This document shows, piece after piece, positions 1 to 9,337 of a stretch of 64,000 bases of DNA (the stretch's first letter is position 1; each line of letters begins with the position of its first letter). The notes below the pieces were generated by a model. The model ran no database searches and was not told where the DNA came from. It saw nothing but the letters and a program-made list of their open reading frames with translations. A program made the position numbers and the translations under genes. The DNA lies in NCBI GenBank assembly GCA_000158155.1, contig DS999405.1, forward strand, positions 644,910-708,909, written 5' to 3'. The DNA comes from a gamma proteobacterium NOR5-3 (lineage in GTDB: Bacteria > Pseudomonadota > Gammaproteobacteria > Pseudomonadales > Halieaceae).

Positions 1-1
1 G

Positions 2-550
2 GTGCGGGGAAGCTCCCCGGACGCCGCATTGTATTGGTATTGCCGTATGTTGGATGGGGGTTGTGATCCACTCTATTTGGCGCGTCGCGTGATTCGTATG
101 GCCAGTGAGGACATTGGTAATGCTGACCCGCGAGCATTAAGCCTGTCGCTGGATGCCTGGCAGACCCTGGAGCGCCTGGGGAGCCCTGAGGGCGAACTTG
201 CGCTAGCCCAGGCCATCACCTATATCGCCTCCGTTCCCAAGAGTAATGCGGTGTATGTGGCCTTCAAGGCTGCTCAGCGCGCTGTGGCCGACGGTGGCTC
301 CCACGAAGTGCCTGTTCACCTGCGCAATGCGCCTACGGCACTGGCAAAATCTGAGGGTCACGGCGCCGACTATCGCTACGCCCACGATGAGCCTGATGCC
401 TTTGCCGCAGGAGAAAGTTATTTTCCTGAGCCGCTGCACGGGTTGCGATTTTATGAGCCCAGCGATCGTGGGCTTGAGGGACGTATTCGGGCGAGGTTGG
501 ACGATTTAAGAGAGCGTGACCGACGCTCAGAGCGTCGCCGCTACCGCTGA
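2..550 (+). CDS. rarA: RarA/MgsA replication-associated recombination protein, 5' truncated by window edge
   Basis: Carboxy-terminal 182 residues of the RarA (MgsA) AAA+ ATPase, a clamp-loader relative that acts at stalled replication forks. The window begins inside the gene, so the ATPase core with its Walker motifs lies outside; family members are about 440 residues, so roughly 60% is missing. What remains is the helical and oligomerisation part, recognised by SSPDAALYWYCRML, RMASEDIGNADP, YIASVPKSNAVYVAF and VHLRNAPT, all typical of the family. The tail is basic (RERDRRSERRRYR). It reads in the same direction as crcB, serS and cysG, an order common in Gammaproteobacteria. The reading frame is open back to base 2; the apparent GTG there is an internal valine, not a start. 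Confidence 0.93.
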   Translation: MRGSSPDAALYWYCRMLDGGCDPLYLARRVIRMASEDIGNADPRALSLSLDAWQTLERLGSPEGELALAQAITYIASVPKSNAVYVAFKAAQRAVADGGSHEVPVHLRNAPTALAKSEGHGADYRYAHDEPDAFAAGESYFPEPLHGLRFYEPSDRGLEGRIRARLDDLRERDRRSERRRYR

Positions 551-628
551 TGGGCGGCGCCAGGGCGGTCAGCGCTTAACGCAAACCCCTAAACGCTTTA
601 CAATCCGCGCTTTTTACGGGCCACGACG

Positions 629-1006
629 ATGCAGCACCTGGTTTTTATCGCAGTCGGCGGCGCCTGCGGGGCGCTGGCTCGCTATGGGCTGTCTGTTTAC
701 GCCCTGAATCTCTGGGGCCGTGCATGGCCTCTGGGTACTCTGGTGATCAACGCCAGCGGTTCTTTTTGCATCGGCGTGGTGTTTGTCATGCTCGAGCGCG
801 CTGCCTTGCACCCGGATTGGCGCAGCGTATTGATGGTGGGATTTCTGGGCGCGTTTACCACGTTCTCAACCTTCTCACTGGAAACGGTAGAGCTTTGGAT
901 ACAGGGCCAGCCCGGTATGGCGGCGGCCTACGCAGTAGCGAGCGTCCTTTTTTGCGTCGGGGCAGCTGCCACGGGTATTTACTTAACGCGAAGCCTTCTC
1001 GGTTGA
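629..1006 (+). CDS. crcB: CrcB/Fluc fluoride ion channel
   Basis: Small inner-membrane fluoride exporter of the CrcB/Fluc family, 125 residues, the usual length for the homodimeric form. Four hydrophobic segments are visible. Family motifs are GGACGALARYGLS near the start, GTLVINASGSFCIGVV (the conserved Asn-containing TM2) and VGFLGAFTTFSTFSLE (the Phe/Thr/Ser-rich pore region of TM3). The ATG is 78 bases after the rarA stop and has only a weak ribosome-binding site (ACGGG). serS follows 29 bases downstream, so the gene probably shares a transcript with its neighbours. I see no convincing fluoride riboswitch in the short leader. Confidence 0.95.
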   Translation: MQHLVFIAVGGACGALARYGLSVYALNLWGRAWPLGTLVINASGSFCIGVVFVMLERAALHPDWRSVLMVGFLGAFTTFSTFSLETVELWIQGQPGMAAAYAVASVLFCVGAAATGIYLTRSLLG

Positions 1007-1035
1007 GCGTCACATAACAGGAACTAGGCAAGACA

Positions 1036-2337
1036 ATGCTGGATATTAAAGAAGTCAGGAAACAGCCTGAAGTTGTCGTCGAGGCACTAAGCAAACGTGG
1101 CTTTGTCTTTGACGTGGCTGCTTTTGAAGCCCTGGACGCCCGCCGGAAAAGCGCCGACGTCACCAGTCAGCAACTTCAGGCCGAGCGCAAGAGCGCCAGT
1201 AAGAAGATCGGGCAGCTCGTTGGCGGCGGCACGAGTGTTGACGAGGCCAAAGCCTCGGTGGACGAGACCTTGAAAGAGATCGCGGCGCGTCTGGATCAGG
1301 CAGAGCACGAAGCTCGCGCGGTGCAGGCTGAGCTGGATACTTTTTTTGAGGGCGTACCGAACCTTCCGGCCAGCGAGGTGCCGGCCGGTACCAGCGAAGA
1401 TGACAACGTAGCAGTGGACCACTGGGGAGACGTGCGCAGCTTTGATTTTGAGGTCAGTGACCACGTGGATCTGGGCGAAAGACTTGACGGTCTGGACAGT
1501 GAGTTGGGAGGCAAGATCACCGGTTCACGTTTTACCGTAATCAGTGGCCCCCTGGCGCATCTTCATCGCGCCTTAATCCAGTTTATGCTGGACTTGCACA
1601 CGCGAGAGTATGGATGCACGGAGTTAAATGTTCCTTACATCGTCAACAGCGATTCCCTGAGGGGAACGGGGCAGCTCCCCAAGTTTGCCGAGGACCTGTT
1701 CCGGCTCGAGGGTGATCACGGTTATTACCTCATTCCCACGGCAGAGGTGCCTGTTACCAACATCGCGCGGGATCGAATTTTTGAGGATGCGGAGCTGGGG
1801 GAGGAGGGCGTGCGATTCGCCTGCCACAGTCCCTGTTTCCGCAGTGAGGCCGGCAGCTACGGTCGCGACACCCGGGGGATGATCAGGCAGCATCAGTTTG
1901 AGAAGGTCGAGTTGGTGTATCTGGTGCGGCCCGAGCAATCCGAAGCCGCGCTTGAGCACCTGACCTCGCAGGCCGAAGAGGTGCTGCGTCGATTGGAGCT
2001 TCCCTATCGCAAGATGCTGCTGTGTGGCGGTGACATGGGTTTCTCGGCGCGCAAAACCTATGATCTTGAAGTCTGGCTGCCGGGGCAGGGTAAGTACCGC
2101 GAAATATCATCCTGCAGCAGCTTTGGTGATTATCAGGCGCGGCGTATGCAGGCGCGCTGGCGCAACCCGGCGACCGGTAAGCCGGAGTTACTTCACACCC
2201 TCAACGGTTCAGCGCTGGCGGTCGGGCGAACCATGGTTGCGGTGATGGAGAACTATCAGCAGGCCGATGGGAGTATCGCTATCCCCTGGGCGTTGCAGGC
2301 TTACATGGGCGGGCAAACCGAGATTCCCTGCGCCTAG
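1036..2337 (+). CDS. serS: Seryl-tRNA synthetase
   Basis: Class II aminoacyl-tRNA synthetase that charges tRNA-Ser (and tRNA-Sec where present) in the cytoplasm. The 433 residues match the family length. The N-terminal tRNA-binding coiled coil spans about residues 30-110. The catalytic core has motif 2 ([20 protein letters not shown], about residue 265) and motif 3 ([19 protein letters not shown], near residue 390). The [12 protein letters not shown] start is typical of bacterial SerRS. cysG begins 10 bases after the stop codon, implying co-transcription. Confidence 0.98.
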   Translation: MLDIKEVRKQPEVVVEALSKRGFVFDVAAFEALDARRKSADVTSQQLQAERKSASKKIGQLVGGGTSVDEAKASVDETLKEIAARLDQAEHEARAVQAELDTFFEGVPNLPASEVPAGTSEDDNVAVDHWGDVRSFDFEVSDHVDLGERLDGLDSELGGKITGSRFTVISGPLAHLHRALIQFMLDLHTREYGCTELNVPYIVNSDSLRGTGQLPKFAEDLFRLEGDHGYYLIPTAEVPVTNIARDRIFEDAELGEEGVRFACHSPCFRSEAGSYGRDTRGMIRQHQFEKVELVYLVRPEQSEAALEHLTSQAEEVLRRLELPYRKMLLCGGDMGFSARKTYDLEVWLPGQGKYREISSCSSFGDYQARRMQARWRNPATGKPELLHTLNGSALAVGRTMVAVMENYQQADGSIAIPWALQAYMGGQTEIPCA

Positions 2338-2347
2338 GGCGCATAGC

Positions 2348-3730
2348 ATGGACTTTTTGCCCATCAGTCTGCGCCTGCGCGATCAGCCTGTGGTGCTGAT
2401 TGGCGCCGGCGTTGTCGCCGCACGAAAGGCCAGGTTTTTGTTGGGTGCCGGCGCACAGCTCACGGTGATAGCGCCCCGGCAGGACTCGCAGTTTCGGGCG
2501 CTGGCCGGTACACATGAGTTGGTCTGGCATGCCCGTGAGTATGCGCCGGGTGATCTGAGTAGCGCCATTATGGTTATCGCGGCCACGCCCGATCGCAAGG
2601 TCAACGAAGCGGTGCACGCGGAGGCAACAGGGCGGGGCATCCCCGTCAACGTCGTGGACTCCCCGGATCTTTGCAGTTTTATCTTTCCCGCGATTGTGGA
2701 TCGCTCGCCGCTCACTGTGGCGATCAGCAGTAGCGGAGCGAGTCCGGTACTGGCCCGCTCAGTGCGCAGTCGTATCGAAGCCATGTTGCCCGCAGCGACC
2801 GCCGATATTGCCCGGTTTGCCCGGCTGCATCGCGACAGGATCCGTGAGGTTGGCACCAGTGAAAACGAGCGGCGGCGCATTTGGGAGCAGGTCATGGATG
2901 GTCCCATCGCACAGCTTATACTGAGCAATCGATGGCAGGCGGCGGAGCAGGCGCTGGCGGAGCTCCTGGAAAATCACAGGGAGCTCCCAGTCGGAGAGGT
3001 GTATCTCATTGGTGCGGGGCCCGGTGATCCCGAGTTGATGACCTTCAAAGCTTTGCGGCTCTTGCAACGCGCCGATATTGTCCTGCACGACCGATTGGTG
3101 AATCCCGATATTGTTGCCATGGCGCGACGCGACGCCGATAAGCTGTATGTCGGCAAGCAGCGCTCAGACCACAGTGTTCCCCAGGATCGCATCAATGAAC
3201 TGTTAGTAGAGCTGGCCCTTGGGGGGAAACGTGTCGCGCGCCTGAAAGGGGGAGACCCCTTTGTTTTTGGTCGTGGCGGCGAAGAAATTGCACTGTTGGC
3301 CCAGAAGAAGATCCCTTTTCAGGTCGTGCCGGGAATCACCGCCGGTAATGCCGCAGCGTGCTATGCGGGTATTCCTTTGACTCACCGGGATTACGCGCAG
3401 TCCGTGCGCTTCGTTACGGGTCACACCAAAGACGGTAAATTGCAGCATCGCTGGGAGGAGTTTCTCAGCGAAACCGAAACACTGGTGTTTTACATGGGAC
3501 TGGTCGGTCTACCGATCATCTGTAAGGAGCTTATCGCTCATGGTCGCTCTGCCGATACCGCGGTTGCTCTAATAGAGCGCGCCACTTCGCCGCAGCAGCG
3601 CCTGCTTACCGGAACATTGGGAACCATTGAGTCGCTGGTGGCCAGCGCCAAGCCTCAGGCTCCCACCTTGATCATTGTCGGTAAGGTCGTCGGTCTTGCA
3701 GATCAATTGCGCTGGTACGGCAGTGGCTGA
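2348..3730 (+). CDS. cysG: Siroheme synthase CysG (trifunctional)
   Basis: Converts uroporphyrinogen III to siroheme, the cofactor of sulfite and nitrite reductases. The N-terminal half is precorrin-2 dehydrogenase/ferrochelatase, with an NAD-binding VLIGAGVVAARKARFLL near residue 12. The C-terminal half is uroporphyrinogen-III methyltransferase, with VYLIGAGPGDPELMT near residue 218 and GGDPFVFGRGGEE. The frame is open 27 codons further upstream into serS, but the ATG at 2348 (MDFLPISLRLRD) gives the standard start and 460 residues. The stop overlaps the GTG start of the next gene (GTGGCTGA). Confidence 0.97.
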   Translation: MDFLPISLRLRDQPVVLIGAGVVAARKARFLLGAGAQLTVIAPRQDSQFRALAGTHELVWHAREYAPGDLSSAIMVIAATPDRKVNEAVHAEATGRGIPVNVVDSPDLCSFIFPAIVDRSPLTVAISSSGASPVLARSVRSRIEAMLPAATADIARFARLHRDRIREVGTSENERRRIWEQVMDGPIAQLILSNRWQAAEQALAELLENHRELPVGEVYLIGAGPGDPELMTFKALRLLQRADIVLHDRLVNPDIVAMARRDADKLYVGKQRSDHSVPQDRINELLVELALGGKRVARLKGGDPFVFGRGGEEIALLAQKKIPFQVVPGITAGNAAACYAGIPLTHRDYAQSVRFVTGHTKDGKLQHRWEEFLSETETLVFYMGLVGLPIICKELIAHGRSADTAVALIERATSPQQRLLTGTLGTIESLVASAKPQAPTLIIVGKVVGLADQLRWYGSG

Positions 3731-4775
3731 GTCAGACTTGTCCAAAGATTGGGGTTTTAGGTCGAGCTTGTGGCGTTGGCGTTGGTTGCTGGGCTACTTA
3801 CTCATCGCCTGGGCGCTGGCAGTTCAGATTCCGACTTATCTTGCCCTGGCGCCGCCACAGTCGCTGGGTGAGCCGCTCCCAGCCTGGTCGCTGTCGCCGG
3901 GTATGGACGCAGATTTTAATGAGGGACTGCTGCATTGGGAGGCACAGCGTTCGGGGAATCACTGGGCGTCGAGAGCGTTGGAAGTGCCCGCTGAAGCGGA
4001 GTTTCTGCGCATACGCTTTTGTCTGGTCAATGATGCCCCACCTCAGACGGCTGCGGTGCTACTGGCCTCGGTGCGCGAGGGCAGTCTGGATTTCAATCGC
4101 CAGTACCGCGTGAACAGTTTTTATAGCGGCGCAGCAGGGGAGTGCTTTGATGAGCCCATACCGCGCCGGGCGGGGGATGGCCCCGCTATCTTTCAGATAA
4201 AACTTCTGCACGGGCCTGCATCACTGTCTCTGAGTTCTCTAGAGGTCGGTGCACTGACCGAAAACCCCGTATGGCGCTTTACCCGAATGGGAATGTTGTT
4301 ACTGGGGCTGGTGCTGCTTACGCTGCTGTTTAACGACTACCGCCATGCACGTCCGCCGCTGCTGGCATGGGCGGGGCTGATCACCGTGCTGGGGATACTC
4401 TTTGGTTGTTGCGTCAGCGTTAGTTTGAAGGCAGATATCTATGCGCTGATGACGGGTGGGAGAACCATCGATGCAAAAGTCAGCATGGAGACGCTGTTGC
4501 AAACCCAGTTCCCCCTGGGTGGGTTTTCGCTGTTCACCTTCTTACATGCCGTGCTTTTTTGCGGCGCTATGTTTTTTCTTGGTTTTACGCGCCGACACGC
4601 CTGGCTGGACATGTTGATGCTCGCGCCGGTTACCGAGACCCTGCAGCTGTTTGTCCCGGGGCGGGGCCCCGGTACAAGCGACATGTTGGTTGATTGGCTC
4701 GGGGTAGGGGCAGGCTTGTTATTCGTCGTCCTGCTTTGCCGTAGTCAACGCGTACGCGCGCTCCTGCAGCACTAG
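3723..4775 (+). CDS. VanZ-like family membrane protein
   Basis: A 350-residue membrane protein with a VanZ-like C-terminal domain. One transmembrane helix lies near residues 23-43. It is followed by an extracytoplasmic, soluble-looking segment of about 150 residues (45-195) and then four to five helices. The last of these carries PVTETLQLFVPGRGPGTSDMLVDW, split here as PVTETLQLFVPGRGPG plus TSDMLVDWLGV, which fits the VanZ signature of an acidic residue before Q-F, then a PGR and a D-x-x-x-N/D-x-x-G helix. GTG at 3723 is chosen because it overlaps the cysG stop; a TTG at 3675 is less likely. The last 57 bases overlap the 3' end of prc on the other strand. VanZ-like proteins have no settled general function, so none is assigned. 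Confidence 0.75.
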   Translation: MAESDLSKDWGFRSSLWRWRWLLGYLLIAWALAVQIPTYLALAPPQSLGEPLPAWSLSPGMDADFNEGLLHWEAQRSGNHWASRALEVPAEAEFLRIRFCLVNDAPPQTAAVLLASVREGSLDFNRQYRVNSFYSGAAGECFDEPIPRRAGDGPAIFQIKLLHGPASLSLSSLEVGALTENPVWRFTRMGMLLLGLVLLTLLFNDYRHARPPLLAWAGLITVLGILFGCCVSVSLKADIYALMTGGRTIDAKVSMETLLQTQFPLGGFSLFTFLHAVLFCGAMFFLGFTRRHAWLDMLMLAPVTETLQLFVPGRGPGTSDMLVDWLGVGAGLLFVVLLCRSQRVRALLQH

Positions 4776-6941
4776 GGCATCGACCAGAATACTTCCCGCT
4801 TCGGACAACAGAACGTCCTCACTGGCGATTTCTTCGGCTGACACAATGAGTTTCTCAGCGGACTCTTCCTCAGACTCTTCATCGGACCCAGAAGGCGCGT
4901 CGCCAGCGAGGTCGTCTGTGTCAGCCGCGGAGCCTGGCTCGCCATGCGGGCCGGCGTCTGCAACAGCACTATCAGCATCGTCCCCGTCAGACTCATCCAG
5001 TTCGTCAAGCGATGCCAGAGGTTCTTCGCCGCGGGCAGCCCGTCGTCGATTTTCGATGCTCAGTGCCCGCTCTTCGCGCTGTTTGCGCTCCTCGCGACGC
5101 ACCGCCTCATTCAAAGAGACACTGGTAATTGCGCGATTTTCTTCGGCTACCGCCAGCTGGTCCTGAAGGTATAGAAACTCCGGATTGTGACTGCTGCGCG
5201 TTTCAAAAATTTCTGTGAGCTGGGGTACCAGCGAGTCGACGTTGCTGTATCGACGGTGGCGAACGGGATTAATTTGATCCCAATCCAGTGCGTTATCCAA
5301 CGCGGACTCGCCGATTTCTTCGGGGTCATAAAGCGAAGGAAAGCTAATATCCGGCACCACGCCACGGTGCTGCGTACTGTCGCCGGAAATGCGATAGAAC
5401 TTGCTCTCGGTGATTTTTAACTGACCTTCGGTGAGCGGCACCATGGTCTGCACGGTGCCCTTGCCGTAGGAGCGATCTCCGACGATGAGGCCGCGATCAT
5501 AATCCTGAATCGCGCCGGCAAAAATCTCTGAGGCCGAGGCGCTCAGACGGTTGATGAGGACCACGAGAGGTCCGTCGTAATAGGTGCTGCGCAGACGTTT
5601 GCCGTCGCGCCATACTCGTCGTGAAGAGTGGCGAATCTGCACGGTGGGTCCGTACTCAATGAACAGGCCGGTGAGATCGTTCGCTTCTTGCAGGGAGCCA
5701 CCACCGTTGCGACGCAGGTCCACGATCATCCCTTCTACGTTTTCCTCTTCGAGTTCGGCTATCAGCTTTTTTACGTCCCGCGTGGTGCTTTTGTAATTTT
5801 CGTCGCCACGGCGCATGGCTTCGAAATCGATGTAGAAGGTTGGGATGTCTATGACCCCGACGCGGATGGTTTCACCGTTGCCTCGGGGTAGTTCCAGTAT
5901 GCGTTTCTGTGCAGACTGCTCTTCGAGCTTCACCTTGTTACGCACTATCTTGATGGTCTTGCGCTCTGCGTCCGCGCCGCTTTTGGCCGGGAGAACCTGC
6001 AAGCGCACTGTGGAATCTTTGGGTCCCCGTATGAGCTCTACCACTTCGTCCAGTCGCCAGCCGATGACATCCTCAAAGGGTCCATCGTCATCCTGACCTA
6101 CGGCAACGATGCGGTCCGACGGCTTCAGTTCGCCTTGTTTATCCGCGGGGCCTGCGGGAACGATGCGCGCTACGCGGGTGTACTCATCCTCGAGGGACAG
6201 CACCGCACCAATACCCTCCAGGGAGAGCCGCATATTGATATTGAAGTTCTCGGAGCGCCGGGGCGAGAAGTAGTTTGTGTGGGGATCATACAGCTCGGTG
6301 AGCGCGTTGGCGTAAATCTGGAAGGCGTCCTGAGAGTTGTACTGGTTGACGCGAGTCAACTGGTTTGTATATCGCTTGACCAGTGTCTCGGCAATTTCGT
6401 CCTGGGGTTTATCTGCTAGACGTAGATTCAAAACCTGGTTTTTGATCTGCAGCCGCCAGCGTTCATCCAGCTCAGCCTGATCTTCAGCCCAAGCCAGGCC
6501 GTCCACATCCAGCTGATAGCGTTCATCGACAGTGAAATCCATGTCCTGGATCATCCGGGGGAGCGTTTCGACCAGTGATTCCAGACGGGTGGTCAGAAGC
6601 TCGTGAAACCGATTAAAAATGCTAAAGCCGGCATCAAGCCGACCGTTGGCCAGCTCATCGTCCATCTGCGTTCGAAAGCTTTCGAAGCCGGCAATATCCG
6701 CAGCGGTGAAAAACATTTTGCTGCCATCAAGGTTATCGAGATAGTTGTCCAGATGGGCAGAAGACAGTGCGTCGTCGTACTTGAGCTTGGCGTAATGCCG
6801 TTGCTCGAGCTGCTCAACCAGCTCGGTAGCTGTCGTCTGTTGGGCTTTGCTGTACTCAATGAGTGCAACGCTTGGCGCGGAAACCCCCAGGCCCGTTGCA
6901 AGGGTCAGAAAAGCCGCGGTATTCAGGAATGCTTTGCGCAC
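4719..6941 (-). CDS. prc: Prc (Tsp) tail-specific periplasmic protease, S41 family
   Basis: Carboxy-terminal processing protease that degrades periplasmic proteins and trims envelope targets. GTG at 6941 is preferred because it gives a signal peptide (MRKAFLNTAAFLTLATGLG) and has an AAGG about 9 bases upstream; the frame stays open to 7061. The order is an N-terminal helical domain, a PDZ domain (RIVPAGPADKQGELKPSDRI), the S41 domain with catalytic Ser near residue 471 (RLSASASEIF) and Lys near 494 (SYGKGTVQT), and a C-terminal domain. At 740 residues it is longer than E. coli Prc (682). The excess is largely an acidic, Ser/Asp/Glu-rich segment at about residues 640-696. The 3' end overlaps the convergent VanZ-like gene. 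Confidence 0.94.
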   Translation of the reverse strand: MRKAFLNTAAFLTLATGLGVSAPSVALIEYSKAQQTTATELVEQLEQRHYAKLKYDDALSSAHLDNYLDNLDGSKMFFTAADIAGFESFRTQMDDELANGRLDAGFSIFNRFHELLTTRLESLVETLPRMIQDMDFTVDERYQLDVDGLAWAEDQAELDERWRLQIKNQVLNLRLADKPQDEIAETLVKRYTNQLTRVNQYNSQDAFQIYANALTELYDPHTNYFSPRRSENFNINMRLSLEGIGAVLSLEDEYTRVARIVPAGPADKQGELKPSDRIVAVGQDDDGPFEDVIGWRLDEVVELIRGPKDSTVRLQVLPAKSGADAERKTIKIVRNKVKLEEQSAQKRILELPRGNGETIRVGVIDIPTFYIDFEAMRRGDENYKSTTRDVKKLIAELEEENVEGMIVDLRRNGGGSLQEANDLTGLFIEYGPTVQIRHSSRRVWRDGKRLRSTYYDGPLVVLINRLSASASEIFAGAIQDYDRGLIVGDRSYGKGTVQTMVPLTEGQLKITESKFYRISGDSTQHRGVVPDISFPSLYDPEEIGESALDNALDWDQINPVRHRRYSNVDSLVPQLTEIFETRSSHNPEFLYLQDQLAVAEENRAITSVSLNEAVRREERKQREERALSIENRRRAARGEEPLASLDELDESDGDDADSAVADAGPHGEPGSAADTDDLAGDAPSGSDEESEEESAEKLIVSAEEIASEDVLLSEAGSILVDALVLQERAYALTTAKQDDE

Positions 6942-7057
6942 GATAGCTTGCCTTATTGTTACCTGATTCGTTGGTGCTTCGAGTGTAGCGTGATGCTTTC
7001 TGAGGTCAAAGCGCTTGATTGAAGCGAAAGAAGACGCGCTGGCGTCGTTTTTTTGCG

Positions 7058-7783
7058 TCATTGCAGGGAAAAGGAGGCATTAATACTCACGGCGTAAGTC
7101 AGATAGCCGGCGGAATAGCTTTCGCCGGAGGACATGGGCGCCGCATCCGCCGCCATCAGGCTGCGTTCCGCAAGCATGGGACGGGGAGCGGGTTCGCGCT
7201 GAGCACTGGCGGACAGCAGTGGCCCTAGCTCCTCACCCAAGGCCCCGGCGATAACGCTGGCCCTTTCCCGGGCGTTTTCTGCTGCCGCCGCCAGAACGCT
7301 ACGATAGACGCTTTCTTCGTCGCGCAGGCCCAGGCGGGGCTGCTGCATACGATTGATTCCCGTGTCGCTCAGGCTTGTGACAAGTTCGCCCAGCGCGTCG
7401 AGCTCCAGCAATCGCACGGCAATGTTCCGCGATACCCGATATCCCGTGAGCTCCTGGCTGCGCTCATCTTTTAACCAGCGATACTGGGGGGCTATGGAAA
7501 GCCCCGTGGTATCGATATCGGCCTCTGCAAGACCCGCCTCGCTGAGAATCTGCAGGGCCCTGGCTGTGATGGCATCAGCCTCTCTCCGGGCGACGGCCGC
7601 GTCTTTGTCTTCGGTAACGACATCCAACTGCAGGTAGGCCATGTCCGGCGCTATGCGAATGACTGACTTGCCGGTGACGTCAATGCGGCGCCGGTCGTCA
7701 TCAGCGCCGGCGTTGGGCGCCAGAGCGGCCATCAACAGCAGCGAGCCAAAGGCTGTGGTAAGCATAAATCGAGCAATGCGCAT
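7058..7783 (-). CDS. SIMPL-domain (DUF541) periplasmic protein
   Basis: A 241-residue secreted protein of the SIMPL/DUF541 family (YggE/BP26-like), whose members form periplasmic oligomers linked to oxidative-stress tolerance; the precise role is not settled. A signal peptide spans about residues 1-27 (MRIARFMLTTAFGSLLLMAAL). The mature part shows IDVTGKSVIRIAPDMAYLQLDV, split as IDVTGKSVIRIAP and AYLQLDVVTEDKDA, then LSIAPQYRW and TGYRVSRNIAVRLLELDALGEL, all typical. AGGGA lies 8 bases before the ATG. prc begins 116 bases downstream on the same strand. Confidence 0.88.
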   Translation of the reverse strand: MRIARFMLTTAFGSLLLMAALAPNAGADDDRRRIDVTGKSVIRIAPDMAYLQLDVVTEDKDAAVARREADAITARALQILSEAGLAEADIDTTGLSIAPQYRWLKDERSQELTGYRVSRNIAVRLLELDALGELVTSLSDTGINRMQQPRLGLRDEESVYRSVLAAAAENARERASVIAGALGEELGPLLSASAQREPAPRPMLAERSLMAADAAPMSSGESYSAGYLTYAVSINASFSLQ

Positions 7784-7935
7784 CTGGGGTATTCCCTGTT
7801 TTGAAGTCAGTGATTAAGACCACAGTGGAGCAAGGGGGTTCCGCAGTCGTTCGAGCTTTTAACGGCCAAAGTCCGGGGACTGGCGGGGCGCTGGCGCTGC
7901 CCACATAATGCGCCCCTGGCAAACGGAGGATAGAC

Positions 7936-9300
7936 GTGGCAACCCTTTTGATGCGACATGCAGATGTCCTGGTGTGTATGGACGACGCACAGCGAGAAGT
8001 CCCGGATGGGGGTTTGTTTGCGCGAGACGGCGTCATAGAGGCTGTAGGTCCCAGCGATTCCTTGCCGGCGACAGCCGATCGGGTTATTGATCTGCAGGGG
8101 CACGTTCTGATGCCCGGTATGGTGAATACGCACCATCATCTCTATCAAAATCTCACCCGGTTAATGCCGCATGCACAGAATGCGCCGTTGTTCGGCTGGT
8201 TGCAGGCTCTGTACCCCGTATGGGAGCGCCTGACACCAGAGGCCTTTCGGGTGTCGGCGATTATCGGGCTTTGTGAGCTTTTGCTGTCAGGCTGTACCAC
8301 CAGCTCTGATCATCAATATATTTTTCCCAATGGCAGCCGGCTGGACGACAGCATCGCGGCGGCGGGGGAGACGGGCATACGTTTTCACGCGCTGCGAGGC
8401 AGTATGAGCGTCGGTCAGTCCGCCGGAGGTCTGCCGCCGGACAGTCTCGTAGAGAGTGAGGACAGCATTCTTGCCGACAGTGAGCGACTGATTAATGCTT
8501 ATCACGATGCTTCGGCCGGTTCGCGGGTCCAGGTGGCGCTGGCACCGTGTTCACCGTTTTCCGTGAGCCGTGAACTGATGCGCGAGTCGGCAAACATGGC
8601 CCGCGCAAAGGGCGTGCGCCTGCATACTCATCTTGCAGAGAATGTTGAAGACGTGGCCTACAGTCGGGAGCGTTTTAATATGACGCCGGGCGAGTACGCC
8701 GAAGATCTTGGCTGGTTGGGCGATGATGTCTGGCATGCCCACTGTGTGCAGCTTGATAGCCAGGACATAGCGCGTTTCGCCAGTACGGGTACCAGCGTTG
8801 CTCACTGTCCCTGTTCCAATATGCGGCTGGCGTCGGGCATCGCTCCAGTGATGCCCATGCTGCGCGCGGGTGTGAATGTGGGTATTGGTGTTGATGGGTC
8901 ATCGAGTAACGATAGCGGTCACTTTTTGGCCGAGGCGCGTCAGGCGATGTTGTTACAGCGGCTCACAGAGGGTGCCGACGGCTGTGCGGTGCGGGACATG
9001 CTTAAGGTCGCTACGCGCGGGGGCGCCAAGGCCCTGGGGCGCGACAATCATATTGGCCAGCTGAGCGTGGGGTATCAGGCGGACTGCGCAGCCTTTGCTG
9101 TGAATGATCTATGGCACGCCGGAGCGGTACATGATCCCGTGGCGAGTCTCCTGTTGTGCTACAGCTCAGTGGCTGCCTATACGGTAGTCGGCGGTGATGT
9201 TCTTGTCGACCAAGGCGTGTTGAGCGGCATGGATTTAATGCCTTTACTGGCGGCCCATAAATCCATGGCGCAACGCCTGGCCAATGGCGAGCGCGCCTAG
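7936..9300 (+). CDS. 8-oxoguanine deaminase (ATZ/TRZ-type amidohydrolase)
   Basis: Metal-dependent amidohydrolase of the AtzA/TrzA/cytosine-deaminase group, 454 residues. It probably converts 8-oxoguanine to urate plus ammonia. Metal-site motifs are NTHHHLYQN near residue 65, LHTHLAENVED, VWHAHCVQL and GVDGSSSNDSGHF. The insert FHALRGSMSVGQSAGGLPPD is characteristic of characterised 8-oxoguanine deaminases rather than of guanine or atrazine hydrolases. GTG at 7936 has a strong GGAGGA 6 bases upstream. The gene converges on puuD, the last gene of the purine block. Its product, urate, is the substrate of PuuD, so the location makes metabolic sense. Substrate is inferred from motifs. Confidence 0.82.
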   Translation: MATLLMRHADVLVCMDDAQREVPDGGLFARDGVIEAVGPSDSLPATADRVIDLQGHVLMPGMVNTHHHLYQNLTRLMPHAQNAPLFGWLQALYPVWERLTPEAFRVSAIIGLCELLLSGCTTSSDHQYIFPNGSRLDDSIAAAGETGIRFHALRGSMSVGQSAGGLPPDSLVESEDSILADSERLINAYHDASAGSRVQVALAPCSPFSVSRELMRESANMARAKGVRLHTHLAENVEDVAYSRERFNMTPGEYAEDLGWLGDDVWHAHCVQLDSQDIARFASTGTSVAHCPCSNMRLASGIAPVMPMLRAGVNVGIGVDGSSSNDSGHFLAEARQAMLLQRLTEGADGCAVRDMLKVATRGGAKALGRDNHIGQLSVGYQADCAAFAVNDLWHAGAVHDPVASLLLCYSSVAAYTVVGGDVLVDQGVLSGMDLMPLLAAHKSMAQRLANGERA

Positions 9301-9313
9301 CGCCGGGAACCGT

Positions 9314-9337
9314 CCCCGCAGCACCTAGCTTGCGGGG
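9314..9337. other. Inverted repeat between convergent genes
   Basis: CCCCGCA at 9314-9320 pairs with TGCGGGG at 9331-9337 around a 10-base loop. It spans the puuD stop and the 24-base gap to the convergent deaminase gene. No T-run follows on either strand, so it is at best a weak, factor-assisted terminator or an mRNA 3'-end stabiliser. Confidence 0.35.

Noticed and set aside
550-628. Possible fluoride riboswitch before crcB
   Set aside because: The leader contains GATGGGCGGCGCC near the rarA stop but I cannot arrange the conserved pseudoknot of the fluoride riboswitch.
7937-9300. Reading the amidohydrolase as the missing allantoinase
   Set aside because: It has ATZ/TRZ-type motifs and the 8-oxoguanine-deaminase segment GSMSVGQSAGGLPPD, and lacks AllB features; different subgroup of the superfamily.
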